NCBI RefSeq assembly: GCF_030247185.1
Contig: NC_080572.1
Coordinates: 158,037,080-158,101,079 of the forward strand
Length of the DNA stretch: 64,000 nt
Direction of reading: 5' to 3'
DNA from: Malaya genurostris
Lineage: Eukaryota > Arthropoda > Insecta > Diptera > Culicidae
The notes below the pieces were generated by a model. It made no database searches, was not told the DNA's origin, and saw only the letters and a program-made list of their open reading frames with translations. Made by a program: the position numbers and the translations under genes. Shown piece after piece: positions 20,163 through 31,933 of the stretch. Positions within the stretch are counted from its first letter, which is position 1. Each line of letters opens with the position of its first letter.

Positions 20163-20676
20163 ACCAGAGTTGCCAGGTTATTTTTTCAAAAATCTGTCAA
20201 AACTGAAAAGTTTATCTGGATTTGTCTGGGTCTACTATATACAAGGAAATTTTTGCCTGGCTCCATTTTCAGTGAGCAAAATAAAGGTCTCTTCACCTAT
20301 TATATAGAGACCAAAACCGTAAAGATCTAAAAAATTTGAAAAAATTGGGGAAAACTGGGAAAATTTGGAAAATTGTCTGATTTGTCTGTAAACCTGCAGA
20401 TTTTGTATACAGAGCTGCAGACAGTTTTTGTTGTGCAGACTTTCGCAGACTTTTGAAAATCGAAGTTTTCGCACACTTTCGTCCAAATTTACAGACTTTT
20501 GAAATTGTCGTGACCTTTGGTTTTTTTGCTCGACAAGTCAGTTCTGCGTGTCAAACTTTATAGAGAAATTGCTGCCAGCAAGACATACTTGCTGACTGCA
20601 GATTTTTTCTTTCAGATGTACAGACTTTTGCAACGCTGCCTGCAAATATTTGAAATTTTCACCTGGCATCTCTGGT
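20163..20676. mobile_element. MITE with ACCAGAG ends, 514 bp
   Basis: Left end ACCAGAGTTGCCAGGT; on the opposite strand the right end is ACCAGAGATGCCAGGT. The interior repeats GCAGACTTT motifs several times. No coding sequence and no clear target duplication, so the superfamily is not assigned. The next MITE starts 14 bp later. Confidence 0.65.
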
Positions 20677-20689
20677 CGTTACCGCCACT

Positions 20690-22528
20690 TAGTGATGGGC
20701 AATACGGCTCATTTCAATGAGCGGCTCTGAACCGAACGCTCTTTCGTAAAAGCCGGTTCAATTGAACGGCTCATTGGCTCTTTTTCAATAAACGTCAATG
20801 TGGAGAAGCGGTTCGAGAGAGTGAGTGTGAGAGCCACGGAAATGCATGAGCGGTATGGGCGATCTAAAATTGTGTTTCACAACTACCCACATTATCAGAT
20901 CCGAATGAATTCCGGATGGATTCCGAATCGGCGAGAAATTTTCATTCGGAATTTCATGTGGAAATCATAATGGATTCCGAATCAATTCCAACTCCAGTGC
21001 AACAACCGATTCCGAATGAACCGGTTCGCCTACAACCGGTTGATTCGGAAATCATTCGGAATTGAGTGAGAAGATGCGGACTGAATTGTCAATTCGTCTT
21101 CTTCTTCTTCTTTCCTGATTTTGCACGTTTTCGTGCTGATTTTCAGTTTATTTTTCAACGAAAACATTATATAACTGAATATACAAGTTTAAATCTTCAT
21201 GTTTTTCGGATATACAGAACTAGTAAATAACCAGTTCTTCTTAGAATCCCAACATAAACTATTGAAATTCGCTGGAAATTAACAAAACGGCCTACCTTAG
21301 TCAGCATCATCCATTCCTCTAGCTGGAGTGTAGTGAAATGGCTTAAGTCGCATAAATTTCACACTAACACATTCATAAAATGAGCGAATATTCAATGACA
21401 TTTAAAATGTCACTGTCAATCAAGTTGATCGAGCAGTCAACTCAGGCGAAAATTCTAGCACTGAACCGATCGAGCACTAAAAAATCATGCAGTCGAGTAA
21501 GATTTCATTGCTCATTCCCACATTATCAGATCCGAATGGATTCCGAATCAATTCCGAATCGGCGAGAAATTTTCATTCGGAATTTCATGTGGAAATCATA
21601 ATGGATTCCGAATCAATTCCAACTCCAGTGCAACAACCGATTCCGAATGAACCGGTTCACCTACAACCGGTTGATTCGGAAATCATTCGGAATTGAGTGA
21701 GAAGATGCGGACTGAATTGTCAATTCGTCTTCTTCTTCTTCTTTCCTGATTTTGCACGTTTTCGTGCTGATTTTCAAACGAAAACATTATATAACTGAAT
21801 ATACAAATTTAAACCTTTATGTTTTTCGGATATACAGAACTAGTAAATAACCAGTTCTTAGAATCCCAACATAAACTATTGAAATTCGCTGGAAATTAAC
21901 AAAACGGCCTACCTTAGTCAGCATCATCCGTTCCTCTAGCTGGAGTGTAGTGAAATGGCTTAAGTCGCTTAAATTTCACACTAACACATTCATAAAATGA
22001 GCGAATATTCAATGACATTTTAAATGTCACTGTCAATCAGGTTGATCGAGCAGCCAACTCAGGCGAAAATTCTAGAACTGAACCGATCGAGCACTAAAAA
22101 ATCATGCAGTCGAGTAAGAATTCATTGCTCATTCCGTCATTTCGATAATGTGGGTTCCGTCATTTCGATAATGTGGGTAGAGGTGTCCGTGTGCGAGGAA
22201 GCGGGATGTTGAAATAAATTAGTTGAAATTCCATTTGGAAAAAAATCTATTTTTCGTCTCCTATTACGACAGAATTCTTTGAAAATTCACTAGAGAATAA
22301 ATGTTCCTATGTATTTTTGACAGCTTCATTAGAAAACAACATTGTTTAACCAACAACGCAATCAAATTTGGGCGTACACAGACACACAGATTCTCCAAGT
22401 TGAAACGCCGATTTTAAAATGGCAACTCTGCTTGAGAGCCGCGGTTCAATTTTGAAGAGCTGTGGTTCGTTCGCTCATTGTTACGAGTCGGTTCAAATGA
22501 ACGGCTCGTGAGCGCTCGCCCATCACTA
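20690..22528. mobile_element. hAT-type MITE (same family as 758-1290) carrying an inserted element
   Basis: Starts TAGTGATGGGC, ends GCCCATCACTA, flanked by the 8-bp duplication CCGCCACT (20682-20689, 22529-22536). Its two outer parts match the 533-bp copy at 758-1290; the middle is interrupted by the TA-flanked element at 20886-22177. Its right part is duplicated again, ending at 25361, through the tandem duplication. Confidence 0.9.
20886..22177. mobile_element. TA-flanked MITE nested in the hAT MITE, internally doubled
   Basis: Inverted ends CCCACATTATC and GATAATGTGGG, with TA on both sides (20884-20885, 22178-22179), as expected for Tc1/mariner-type insertion. Inside, a 631-bp unit is present twice in tandem (from 20886 and from 21517), and the right end GTCATTTCGATAATGTGGG is also doubled. 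A single-unit version is implied by the partial copy at 24888-25011. No transposase. Confidence 0.82.
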
Positions 22529-23446
22529 CCGCCACTTTAAGTATACAATTCTTGAATAGGTAAGACGTGTGCTTTACATTGCTGTGAGCCCCTTTTTCGT
22601 GCGACGCAAATCGGAAATGCACACGTGCCATGGATGGTGGGAAGCAATCAGAAATTTGTCAGTTAGTGTTAGGTTAGAGTTATTTAGAAACTGATACTCA
22701 CTCGTCATATTTTTGCATGCATCCTAAAAGGAAAAATAAACCATGGAGTTCGCGAAGTTAAATACAATCACTTTTCTGTTTGATTCGGAAATTTCATTAT
22801 TGAAACGGAGATCACCATTCACTTCAGAGAACCATTCTTCCAAAATCGCCAAGTCTTCCTTGAACCAATTCCGAATATCGAGTTCTGTAACATTGTTGTT
22901 GACAATCAGTCACCGTACACAATATCAAAAGTCTTATGGCGAAAAAACATTTTGATGTGGAACACATCTTTATTTTCTATATAGTGGTGCAAATCAGAAA
23001 CTCGAGAAAAACTACTCGTAGAAATGTGGTCAGGTTTTAAACACTTACAGTTCAGTCTATTTTGTATCAATTATTAATATTATTGCATCATTTTATAGGA
23101 AATATTTCTACGTTTCGATTTGAATGTATCAAGCCACGTATTTTCAATTATATATGATTAAAATTTTGATTAGTAGCGAGCAGTGTCTTATTTGGCTGCT
23201 AAAAATCTTTGATGTACAGGATTTCCCTGCCATAGACGACGGTTTTGAAGGAGTAAGCGATGTATCAAAGAGAGAGCATCGCTCTGATTGGTCAATCGAT
23301 GCAAAAGCGAAGCTGTTGGAAGCACGCGAATCTATAAATAGAAGTGAAATTAAAGCTAACGTTTCAGTCCTACAGTAGCATGCTAGAGGTAGGTTGTTGC
23401 TAGAGTGCAAGACAAAAACATGTCATAAAACGATTTGAAGCTTTAA

Positions 23447-24081
23447 GGGCTGAGGCCAGTTGTTAGCGTAAAACCGTGTCGCTCGCTGTGCGTATTACAT
23501 TTCTCTCCATGCTCTCTCGTAAATGTGTAAAATGACTCTCGATGTGGCCGGGTAGCCAAGAAAGTTTTGATATTTTCGGTTACAAGTTTGACTACATCAC
23601 ATAAAATTCAATAAAGCTACCGCTTGATTGGTAGCCTTGCTGAGCCGATTTTATTTCTCTCTCATGTTTCGTTACGTTACCAGAATACAAGAGCAGAAAT
23701 AAATGGAGCCGCCATAGAAATGGACTTACCATTACAAAAATAACATTGACTTAATTTTTATCGCGACAACATATATTTTTTATGCACTAATCGCATCCAA
23801 ACTAAATTATCTAGACTTTGTCAGGATAGATTTTTGATCCATGCTTTTGAAGGCGAGATATTCAATGAACAAGTTGAAAGTTGCCGTTTTCAGCTATGCA
23901 ATTCTTTCTTCAGAAAAAAGACTTTCCCGACCGCTAAAGTCAAACAATCATTCTGAAATTTTCACAGAATAATCTAAACTAATTTCTAAGTGATTATTAG
24001 TTGGGTTTTTTGATATTCGTCACCGTTTCTGAGAAAATCAGATTTGAAGCGTAAAAATAGACCTTTAAAACGTCCTAAGCG
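23447..24081. mobile_element. TTAA-flanked MITE, 635 bp, second family member
   Basis: TTAA on both sides (23443-23446, 24082-24085). Imperfect inverted ends: GGGCTGAGGCCAG at left, CGCTTAGGACG on the opposite strand at right. The interior aligns with 2573-3304, for example the CTAATCGCATC...AAACTAAATTATCTAGACTT region. Confidence 0.7.
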
Positions 24082-24451
24082 TTAATTGGTATGCTCTGAT
24101 CTTGTGTCATGCAAGCTCGGAATTCCATGTTAAGTCGTTTCCCCATGAGAAATTGACAACTATCCCTGGATAAATTTTGAGTGCTTAAGATTAATTTCTA
24201 ATTTATATTAGATGAACTCTATTGATAATGAGAAATAGTTTATCGCTTCAACCGAAATCGCAGAATGGTAGAGAAACTTAACGCTAAAAAAAATGCTTGC
24301 ATAAAAAACTTGACCACAAGCTTGGCGAAGAGAAGCTTAATTATCGAAATCGCAAGTATGTACAAAGATATAATTGCATGCATTTGGGATAATGGTGTAA
24401 TTTCGTCGGTTATAAAACAAATGTAAATCAAGACTAATCTCGATGAACATT

Positions 24452-24665
24452 AGAAAAGGTCCCAAGTGCAAGTGACAGTTTCTCTTGGTTTACTTTCTCT
24501 TTCAATTATTACGGCTAATTTCAGTAATTTCTAACAAATTCTACAGTGCATATCGAAAGTTGATGGTTTTTGCTATAATCCTATGTGAAGTGTTAGATGG
24601 GAAGATTGCTGATTGGACCGTAATACTCGAAAGAGAAACTGTCATTTGCACTTAAAACCTTTTCT
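24452..24665. mobile_element. Short TIR element, about 214 bp
   Basis: Inverted ends of about 33 bp: AGAAAAGGTCCCAAGTGCAA at left, and AGAAAAGGTTTTAAGTGCAA on the opposite strand at right, each followed by a TGACAGTTTCTCTT block. No coding sequence. Repeated at 27285-27498. Confidence 0.7.
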
Positions 24666-26279
24666 CGTGTTTGTCTTCAAATGATGTGTTGGTGTTGGTT
24701 CGGATTGATTGAACTTTTTTTATTGTAGATCATTAGAAATTTTGGTTGCCTTGTTCCACATCAATGGCTCGAACAACCCCATGGGGCTGATCCTTGTAGT
24801 TTTTTCTTAAAATATGGAAGGTATTTTGACATGGTGTAATTGTTAATTAAACAGGATTGTATTGCTTTTATTTACATAGTCCTTACTGTCAATCAAGTTG
24901 ATCGAGCAGTCAACTCAGGCGAAAATTCTAGCACTGAACCGATCGAGCACTAAAAAATCATGCAGTCGAGTAAGATTTCATTGCTCATTCCGTCATTTCG
25001 ATAATGTGGGTAGAGGTGTCCGTGTGCGAGGAAGCGGGATGTTGAAATAAATTAGTTGAAATTCCATTTGGAAAAAAATCTATTTTTCGTCTCCTATTAC
25101 GACAGAATTCTTTGAAAATTCACTAGAGAATAAATGTTCCTATGTATTTTTGACAGCTTCATTAGAAAACAACATTGTTTAACCAACAACGCAATCAAAT
25201 TTGGGCGTACACAGACACACAGATTCTCCAAGTTGAAACGCCGATTTTAAAATGGCAACTCTGCTTGAGAGCCGCGGTTCAATTTTGAAGAGCTGTGGTT
25301 CGTTCGCTCATTGTTACGAGTCGGTTCAAATGAACGGCTCGTGAGCGCTCGCCCATCACTACCGCCACTTTAAGTATACAATTCTTGAATAGGTAAGACG
25401 TGTGCTTTACATTGCTGTGAGCCCCTTTTTCGTGCGACGCAAATCGGAAATGCACACGTGCCATGGATGGTGGGAAGCAATCAGAAATTTGTCAGTTAGT
25501 GTTAGGTTAGAGTTATTTAGAAACTGATACTCACTCGTCATATTTTTGCATGCATCCTAAAAGGAAAAATAAACCATGGAGTTCGCGAAGTTAAATACAA
25601 TCACTTTTCTGTTTGATTCGGAAATTTCATTATTGAAACGGAGATCACCATTCACTTCAGAGAACCATTCTTCCAAAATCGCCAAGTCTTCCTTGAACCA
25701 ATTCCGAATATCGAGTTCTGTAACATTGTTGTTGACAATCAGTCACCGTACACAATATCAAAAGTCTTATGGCGAAAAAACATTTTGATGTGGAACACAT
25801 CTTTATTTTCTATATAGTGGTGCAAATCAGAAACTCGAGAAAAACTACTCGTAGAAATGTGGTCAGGTTTTAAACACTTACAGTTCAGTCTATTTTGTAT
25901 CAATTATTAATATTATTGCATCATTTTATAGGAAATATTTCTACGTTTCGATTTGAATGTATCAAGCCACGTATTTTCAATTATATATGATTAAAATTTT
26001 GATTAGTAGCGAGCAGTGTCTTATTTGGCTGCTAAAAATCTTTGATGTACAGGATTTCCCTGCCATAGACGACGGTTTTGAAGGAGTAAGCGATGTATCA
26101 AAGAGAGAGCATCGCTCTGATTGGTCAATCGATGCAAAAGCGAAGCTGTTGGAAGCACGCGAATCTATAAATAGAAGTGAAATTAAAGCTAACGTTTCAG
26201 TCCTACAGTAGCATGCTAGAGGTAGGTTGTTGCTAGAGTGCAAGACAAAAACATGTCATAAAACGATTTGAAGCTTTAA

Positions 26280-26914
26280 GGGCTGAGGCCAGTTGTTAGC
26301 GTAAAACCGTGTCGCTCGCTGTGCGTATTACATTTCTCTCCATGCTCTCTCGTAAATGTGTAAAATGACTCTCGATGTGGCCGGGTAGCCAAGAAAGTTT
26401 TGATATTTTCGGTTACAAGTTTGACTACATCACATAAAATTCAATAAAGCTACCGCTTGATTGGTAGCCTTGCTGAGCCGATTTTATTTCTCTCTCATGT
26501 TTCGTTACGTTACCAGAATACAAGAGCAGAAATAAATGGAGCCGCCATAGAAATGGACTTACCATTACAAAAATAACATTGACTTAATTTTTATCGCGAC
26601 AACATATATTTTTTATGCACTAATCGCATCCAAACTAAATTATCTAGACTTTGTCAGGATAGATTTTTGATCCATGCTTTTGAAGGCGAGATATTCAATG
26701 AACAAGTTGAAAGTTGCCGTTTTCAGCTATGCAATTCTTTCTTCAGAAAAAAGACTTTCCCGACCGCTAAAGTCAAACAATCATTCTGAAATTTTCACAG
26801 AATAATCTAAACTAATTTCTAAGTGATTATTAGTTGGGTTTTTTGATATTCGTCACCGTTTCTGAGAAAATCAGATTTGAAGCGTAAAAATAGACCTTTA
26901 AAACGTCCTAAGCG
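26280..26914. mobile_element. TTAA-flanked MITE, copy inside the tandem duplication
   Basis: Copy of 23447-24081 made by the duplication, not by a separate insertion; flanking TTAA at 26276-26279 and 26915-26918. Confidence 0.7.
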
Positions 26915-27284
26915 TTAATTGGTATGCTCTGATCTTGTGTCATGCAAGCTCGGAATTCCATGTTAAGTCGTTTCCCCATGAGAAATTGACAACTATCCCT
27001 GGATAAATTTTGAGTGCTTAAGATTAATTTCTAATTTATATTAGATGAACTCTATTGATAATGAGAAATAGTTTATCGCTTCAACCGAAATCGCAGAATG
27101 GTAGAGAAACTTAACGCTAAAAAAAATGCTTGCATAAAAAACTTGACCACAAGCTTGGCGAAGAGAAGCTTAATTATCGAAATCGCAAGTATGTACAAAG
27201 ATATAATTGCATGCATTTGGGATAATGGTGTAATTTCGTCGGTTATAAAACAAATGTAAATCAAGACTAATCTCGATGAACATT

Positions 27285-27498
27285 AGAAAAGGTCCCAAGT
27301 GCAAGTGACAGTTTCTCTTGGTTTACTTTCTCTTTCAATTATTACGGCTAATTTCAGTAATTTCTAACAAATTCTACAGTGCATATCGAAAGTTGATGGT
27401 TTTTGCTATAATCCTATGTGAAGTGTTAGATGGGAAGATTGCTGATTGGACCGTAATACTCGAAAGAGAAACTGTCATTTGCACTTAAAACCTTTTCT
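27285..27498. mobile_element. Short TIR element, copy inside the tandem duplication
   Basis: Copy of 24452-24665 made by the duplication. Confidence 0.7.
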
Positions 27499-27720
27499 CG
27501 TGTTTGTCTTCAAATGATGTGTTGGTGTTGGTTCGGATTGATTGAACTTTTTTTATTGTAGATCATTAGAAATTTTGGTTGCCTTGTTCCACATCAATGG
27601 CTCGAACAACCCCATGGGGCTGATCCTTGTAGTTTTTTCTTAAAATATGGAAGGTATTTTGACATGGTGTAATTGTTAATTAAACAGGATTGTATTGCTT
27701 TTATTTACATAGTCCTTACT

Positions 27721-28686
27721 TTAAATAGCTCGTAATTATTGGCCTACTTCATGACACACACAAAACACGTCAGATGTAATATCTTTTGAAAAATGATCGC
27801 GAAAATTCAACCTCCTCTTAATTTTTTGTCATCCGTAGGTATCAACTGACTGCCATATTTAAATAAATCATTTTTTGTGAAAATATCTACCAAATGTTGT
27901 AATATCATTGAAATATCCTTCAGCAATAGGTAATTAAATGTGATAAGCTCCAAATTGATGCAACATAGAGTACTGACCATCACTTAAATCCATAAAGTTT
28001 GTTAGGTGGGCTAAAGTATATGAAGTGGCCAAAATACCTCTGTTACCCTACTAAGCTTTTAAAGTATAAATGGGGCGTACTTGATATATCAGTGCGCCTA
28101 GAAAATGAAATTTATTTAGAGAAACACTTTTTAAAAAAGAGTGGATTTTTAGCAGTGCAAAACAACTCAGCGCCTTAATGTTTTACTCAGCCCGGTGGCA
28201 AGGATAGGGCGCTGCAGCAAGTGCTATCGTAGCCAACATCTGGGGCATTTCAAATCGAGTAAAATCTTAATTTCTTTATTGTAGTGATGATATTCTGATC
28301 GATAATTTGCGGGGAAGTGCGGTAAAGGGTACTGAAAAACAATATCCAATTTTTTGTTAGCCATTCTTCTTCATTGTTTTGGTTTTTACTTTATGGACCA
28401 AGTAAACGATGATGTTAGCAATTATCACATAGAGCAATATAGGAATCGAGTATCAATTGTGGAAATAATTACAAACAATGACATATTTCCAATCTTTTGA
28501 AATGGTTAATACTTTCGCATTCGTAGAACTTTTGGGAGAGAAGCAAACATCCAAACACAGACTAACAGACAGGACACAAAAATTTTCGTGGGGCACCAGC
28601 GTTTTGCCTTTCTCTATAGAAAGGTATTAGAATTGCTGAAAAAAACGACTATCGAACGGAGCCTCGGAGACCCATAGTGTTATATA
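27721..28686. other. Unassigned stretch ending in satellite-family sequence
   Basis: No gene is supported. Near 28606-28626 the palindrome CCTTTCTCTATAGAAAGG marks the end of a satellite-like family member, which then continues past the transposon at 28687-29611. Confidence 0.45.
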
Positions 28687-29611
28687 ACGGGTGATTTTTT
28701 AAGAGCTTGAGAACTTTTTTAAACAATAAAACGCATAAAATTTGCAAAATCTCATCGGTTCTTTATTTTAAACGTTAGATTGGTACATGACATTTACTTT
28801 TTGAAGATAATTTCATTTAAATGTTGACCGCGGCTGCGTCTTAGGTGGTCCATTCGGAAAGTCCGCTTTTTTATCGACAAATTTTGTTCAGCGATGAGGC
28901 TCATTTCTGGTTGAATGGCTACGTAAATAAGCAAAATTGCCGCATTTGGAGTGAAGAGCAACCAGAAGCCGTTCAAGAACTGCCCATGCATCCCGAAAAA
29001 TGCACTGTTTGGTGTGGTTTGTACGCTGGTGGAATCATTGGACCGTATTTTTTCAAAGATGCTGTTGGACGCAACGTTACAGTGAATGGCGATCGCTATC
29101 GTTCGATGCTAACAAACTTTTTGTTGCCAAAAATGGAAGAACTGAACTTGGTTGACATGTGGTTTCAACAAGATGGCGCTACATGCCACACAGCTCGCGA
29201 TTCTATGGCCATTTTGAGGGAAAACTTCGGAGAACAATTCATCTCAAGAAATGGACCGGTAAGTTGGCCACCAAGATCATGCGATTTGACGCCTTTAGAC
29301 TATTTTTTGTGGGGCTACGTCAAGTCTAAAGTCTACAGAAATAAGCCAGTAACTATTCCAGCTTTGGAAGACAACATTTCCGAAGAAATTCGGGCTATTC
29401 CGGCCGAAATGCTCGAAAAAGTTGCCCAAAATTGGACTTTCCGAATGGACCACCTAAGACGCAGCCGCGGTCAACATTTAAATGAAATTATCTTCAAAAA
29501 GTAAATGTCATGTACCAATCTAACGTTTAAATTAAAGAACCGATGAGATTTTGCAAATTTTATGCGTTTTATTGTTTAAAAAAGTTCTCAAGCTCTTAAA
29601 AAATCACCCTG
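28687..29611 (+). mobile_element. Fold-back Tc1/mariner-type element (DD41D), 925 bp
   Basis: TA on both sides (28685-28686, 29612-29613). The left 165 bp or so is an inverted copy of the right end, from the tip (GGGTGATTTTTTAAGAGC) through the last codons of the transposase. The N-terminal half of the gene is absent. The element has therefore lost its own left half and carries the 3' end at both ends. Confidence 0.85.
28845..29504 (+). pseudogene. N-terminally truncated transposase, DD41D (rosa-like) type
   Basis: The open frame holds the whole catalytic domain: LFSDEAHFW with the first Asp, WFQQDGATCHTA with the second, and CDLTPLDYFLWG with the third; 41 residues lie between the second and third, a spacing known from rosa-like elements. 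The DNA-binding N-terminus (two helix-turn-helix domains) is missing; the first codons come from the inverted terminal copy. The last 21 codons (FRMDHLRRSRGQHLNEIIFKK region) are the part duplicated in reverse at the left end. It cannot bind DNA as it stands. Confidence 0.85.
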
Positions 29612-29710
29612 TACAAATCGACTAAGCTCGACGAGAACGAAATATGTCTGTGTGTGCATCTATGTGTATTTATGTATGTGCACCTTGTAAAGAATTTTTT
29701 CAATGTGCTA

Positions 29711-30045
29711 TTTTCTCAGAGATGGCATAACCGATTTCAACAAGCTTAGACTCGTTTGAAAGCTAGCAATGGGCCATTGATCAAGTTCGAAGACTAAATC
29801 ACTGCGACTTCTGGTTCGGGAGATACGATGATAAGTGACGAAACCGACAAAACGCGTTGTTTTTTTTTACCGCGCAAGATTCTCGGAGATGGCTGAACCG
29901 ATTTTAACAAGCCTAGGCCCGTTTGAAAACTATTATTAAGCTATTAATCAAGTTCGAAAATCAAATGGCCATGACCTCTGGTTCTAGAGATATGATGATA
30001 TAAGTGAAGTAACCGACAAAACAAGTTGTTTTTTTTACCGCTCTA
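29711..30045. repeat. Two tandem units of about 167 bp in satellite-like sequence
   Basis: TTTCTCAGAGATGGCATAAC at 29711 and ATTCTCGGAGATGGCTGAAC at 29878 begin two similar blocks, each containing AATCAAGTTCGA- or GATCAAGTTCGA-type motifs and ending ACCGACAAAAC followed by a T-run. No coding potential. Confidence 0.65.
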
Positions 30046-31109
30046 ATGAATATAAGGGTAACTATATTTTGGGGTCACCTCTAATTTCGTAAAGCGGCAA
30101 AGCTCAAAAGTTTAAGCACCTCAAAATAAAGTCTTCATGCAAAATTTGAGCTAAATCGGATATAGGTAAGGGGTGCTACCCGGCATTTAAGGTTTCCAAG
30201 TCCCAGAAAGTCAAAATTCAAAAAAAAGCTCTGTATTTTTCCCGCACTTCCTACTGCTAATATTAAACGCAACACCTAAAACCAGAACTATTACTAAATG
30301 TTTGAATTTAGTACCTTCTAACACGCACCGCGGAACAAAAGTAACAACACGCACCCTAGCCTTTTCCACAGTATAGATGGAAATGGATTGGACCTTTTCC
30401 CTTAAACTTCCAGAATGCTGAATTTCAGTCTTAGCTAACCGGAAGTACGTAATTTTACCGAAGTAAGATTCGTATTTTCGAAAACCGAACTTCTTGGACA
30501 ATAGTTTAAGAATCGCTAGCTCATTCCCTCCCGAATCTTATGCATTCAACCATCTCGCGCCAATACCCTTTTTGCGTTCAAATCGTTATCTGGCGAACAT
30601 TGATAAGACTACGCCAAAGAGGACTCTTCGGATGCTGATACCTCACCATTCGTATTGGTTTTGCAATATAGTGAGACCGATCGGTTATATAAGGAAGAGA
30701 AAAAGTTTGTAAGCGCAAAGAAATGTGGATTAGCCACCGGTGTTCATTCTTCATCTGATTAAAGTTGCTTAACTTTTTACACGAAAGGGAATTATTTCAA
30801 GTGGCGGCTGACTTATTTGAATAATGACAAACGTGACGACTATACTGGTTTCAAGTTTTGTGGTTAACTCCGAGTTGGACTACTTGGGAATCTTAGTCCC
30901 ACCACTCGCGTTTCGAATACGGTTTAGGGTTCTGGGTGGACGATTTCCTCCAGTGATGATACGCGCGTTGGTTTAGGTGATGGTTGAACTGAGTACTTTT
31001 CGGATCGGTTGTGTTTGCCAGATCGTTCCCCTAAACTCTTTTATAACGACCCGCCCTGAGGCTGGGTTTCTGGTCGGGCAACCCTAGGCACAACAAGTGG
31101 TCCTCGAAA
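30046..31109. other. Unassigned stretch
   Basis: No gene, TIR or recognisable protein is seen. 30850-31100 is more GC-rich than its surroundings and may be the untranslated part of some retroelement, but nothing supports a call. Confidence 0.3.
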
Positions 31110-31933
31110 GAGGTGGCTCTTAAACCATTTATTCGGATAGGTGGAGCGATTAGACAGACTGATATTGGTAGCATCGTCGTGCACGCTACAATTCAAATGA
31201 ATCGTCTTATGGTCCCATACAAAGCTCCTGAGTTTCATTCCGACTTCTGGTTCCGGATTTCATTCCGACTTCAGATTCCGGAATTACAGAGTGATATGCA
31301 CAAAAAATAGTCACACATGTTTCTCAGAGATGACTGAACCGATTTTCACAGACTTAGAATCAAATAAAAGGTCTTATGGTCTCATACAAATTTCTTGAAT
31401 TTCATTTGAATCCGACTTCCGGTTCCGAAATTACAAGGAAATATGTACAAATTTATTGAAAAGTGCGAACTCAATTTTCTCGGCAATTTCTTAACCGATT
31501 TTCACAAACAAGCAAATAAAAGGTCTTAAAATTCTTTAAAAAGCCTTGGGAATGCTTCGGTTCCGGTATTACAATGCGATTAGTGAGTATTTTATCACAA
31601 GCGATGGCATAATAAGGTGCATATTTTTATAAAACTTACTGCTATATTCATCTAGTTGGCAGACCTTGTTAGTTAGAGAATACATAAAACTACTTTTGAA
31701 CTACTAGGAACCGGTTTCCGCTTCCAAAAGCACCGATAATGGTGAAGAAAATTTCAAAAAATGGAATTAACTTCGATTTCTCAGCAACGGTTAAACTGAT
31801 TTTCACGAAAAATGATTCAAATTAAAGCACTCATTGTCTTTAAATATACTGTTCAATTTCATCCAGATCCGACTTTCGGTTCCGAAATTATATGGCATTA
31901 AAATTGTCGTTCAACGACGATGCAAATCTAGTA
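31110..31933 (-). repeat. Satellite-like family, reverse orientation, diverged units
   Basis: Contains several copies of an AACCGATTTTCACA...AAAGGTCTTATGGT...TCCGACTTCCGGTTCCG block, the reverse complement of the core in 3421-4830. It is split by the DD37E element and continues at 33233-33920. Confidence 0.7.

Larger units (their letters stand above)
22148..24887. repeat. 2.74-kb tandem duplication, first copy
   Basis: Each base here recurs 2833 bp downstream (to 27720); the stretches compared look identical. The unit contains the right part of the hAT MITE, unassigned sequence, a TTAA-flanked MITE and a small TIR element. Matching ORFs at 22446/25279, 22743/25576, 23124/25957 and 24240/27073 are products of this duplication. 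None has a recognisable domain. Confidence 0.95.
24888..27720. repeat. 2.74-kb tandem duplication, second copy, with hybrid left edge
   Basis: From 24981 to 27720 it repeats 22148-24887. The first 100 bases (24888-24989) match the end of the first inner unit (from about 21417) better than the end of the second, and the terminal CGTCATTTCGATAATGTGGG is single here. The junction ...CCTTACT/GTCAATC... shares only ACT with the source, which suggests microhomology. Confidence 0.93.

Noticed and set aside
22743..23378. Small ORFs duplicated at 25576-26211, considered as a conserved gene pair
   Set aside because: Identity comes from the recent tandem duplication, not from selection; no domain or codon bias is seen.
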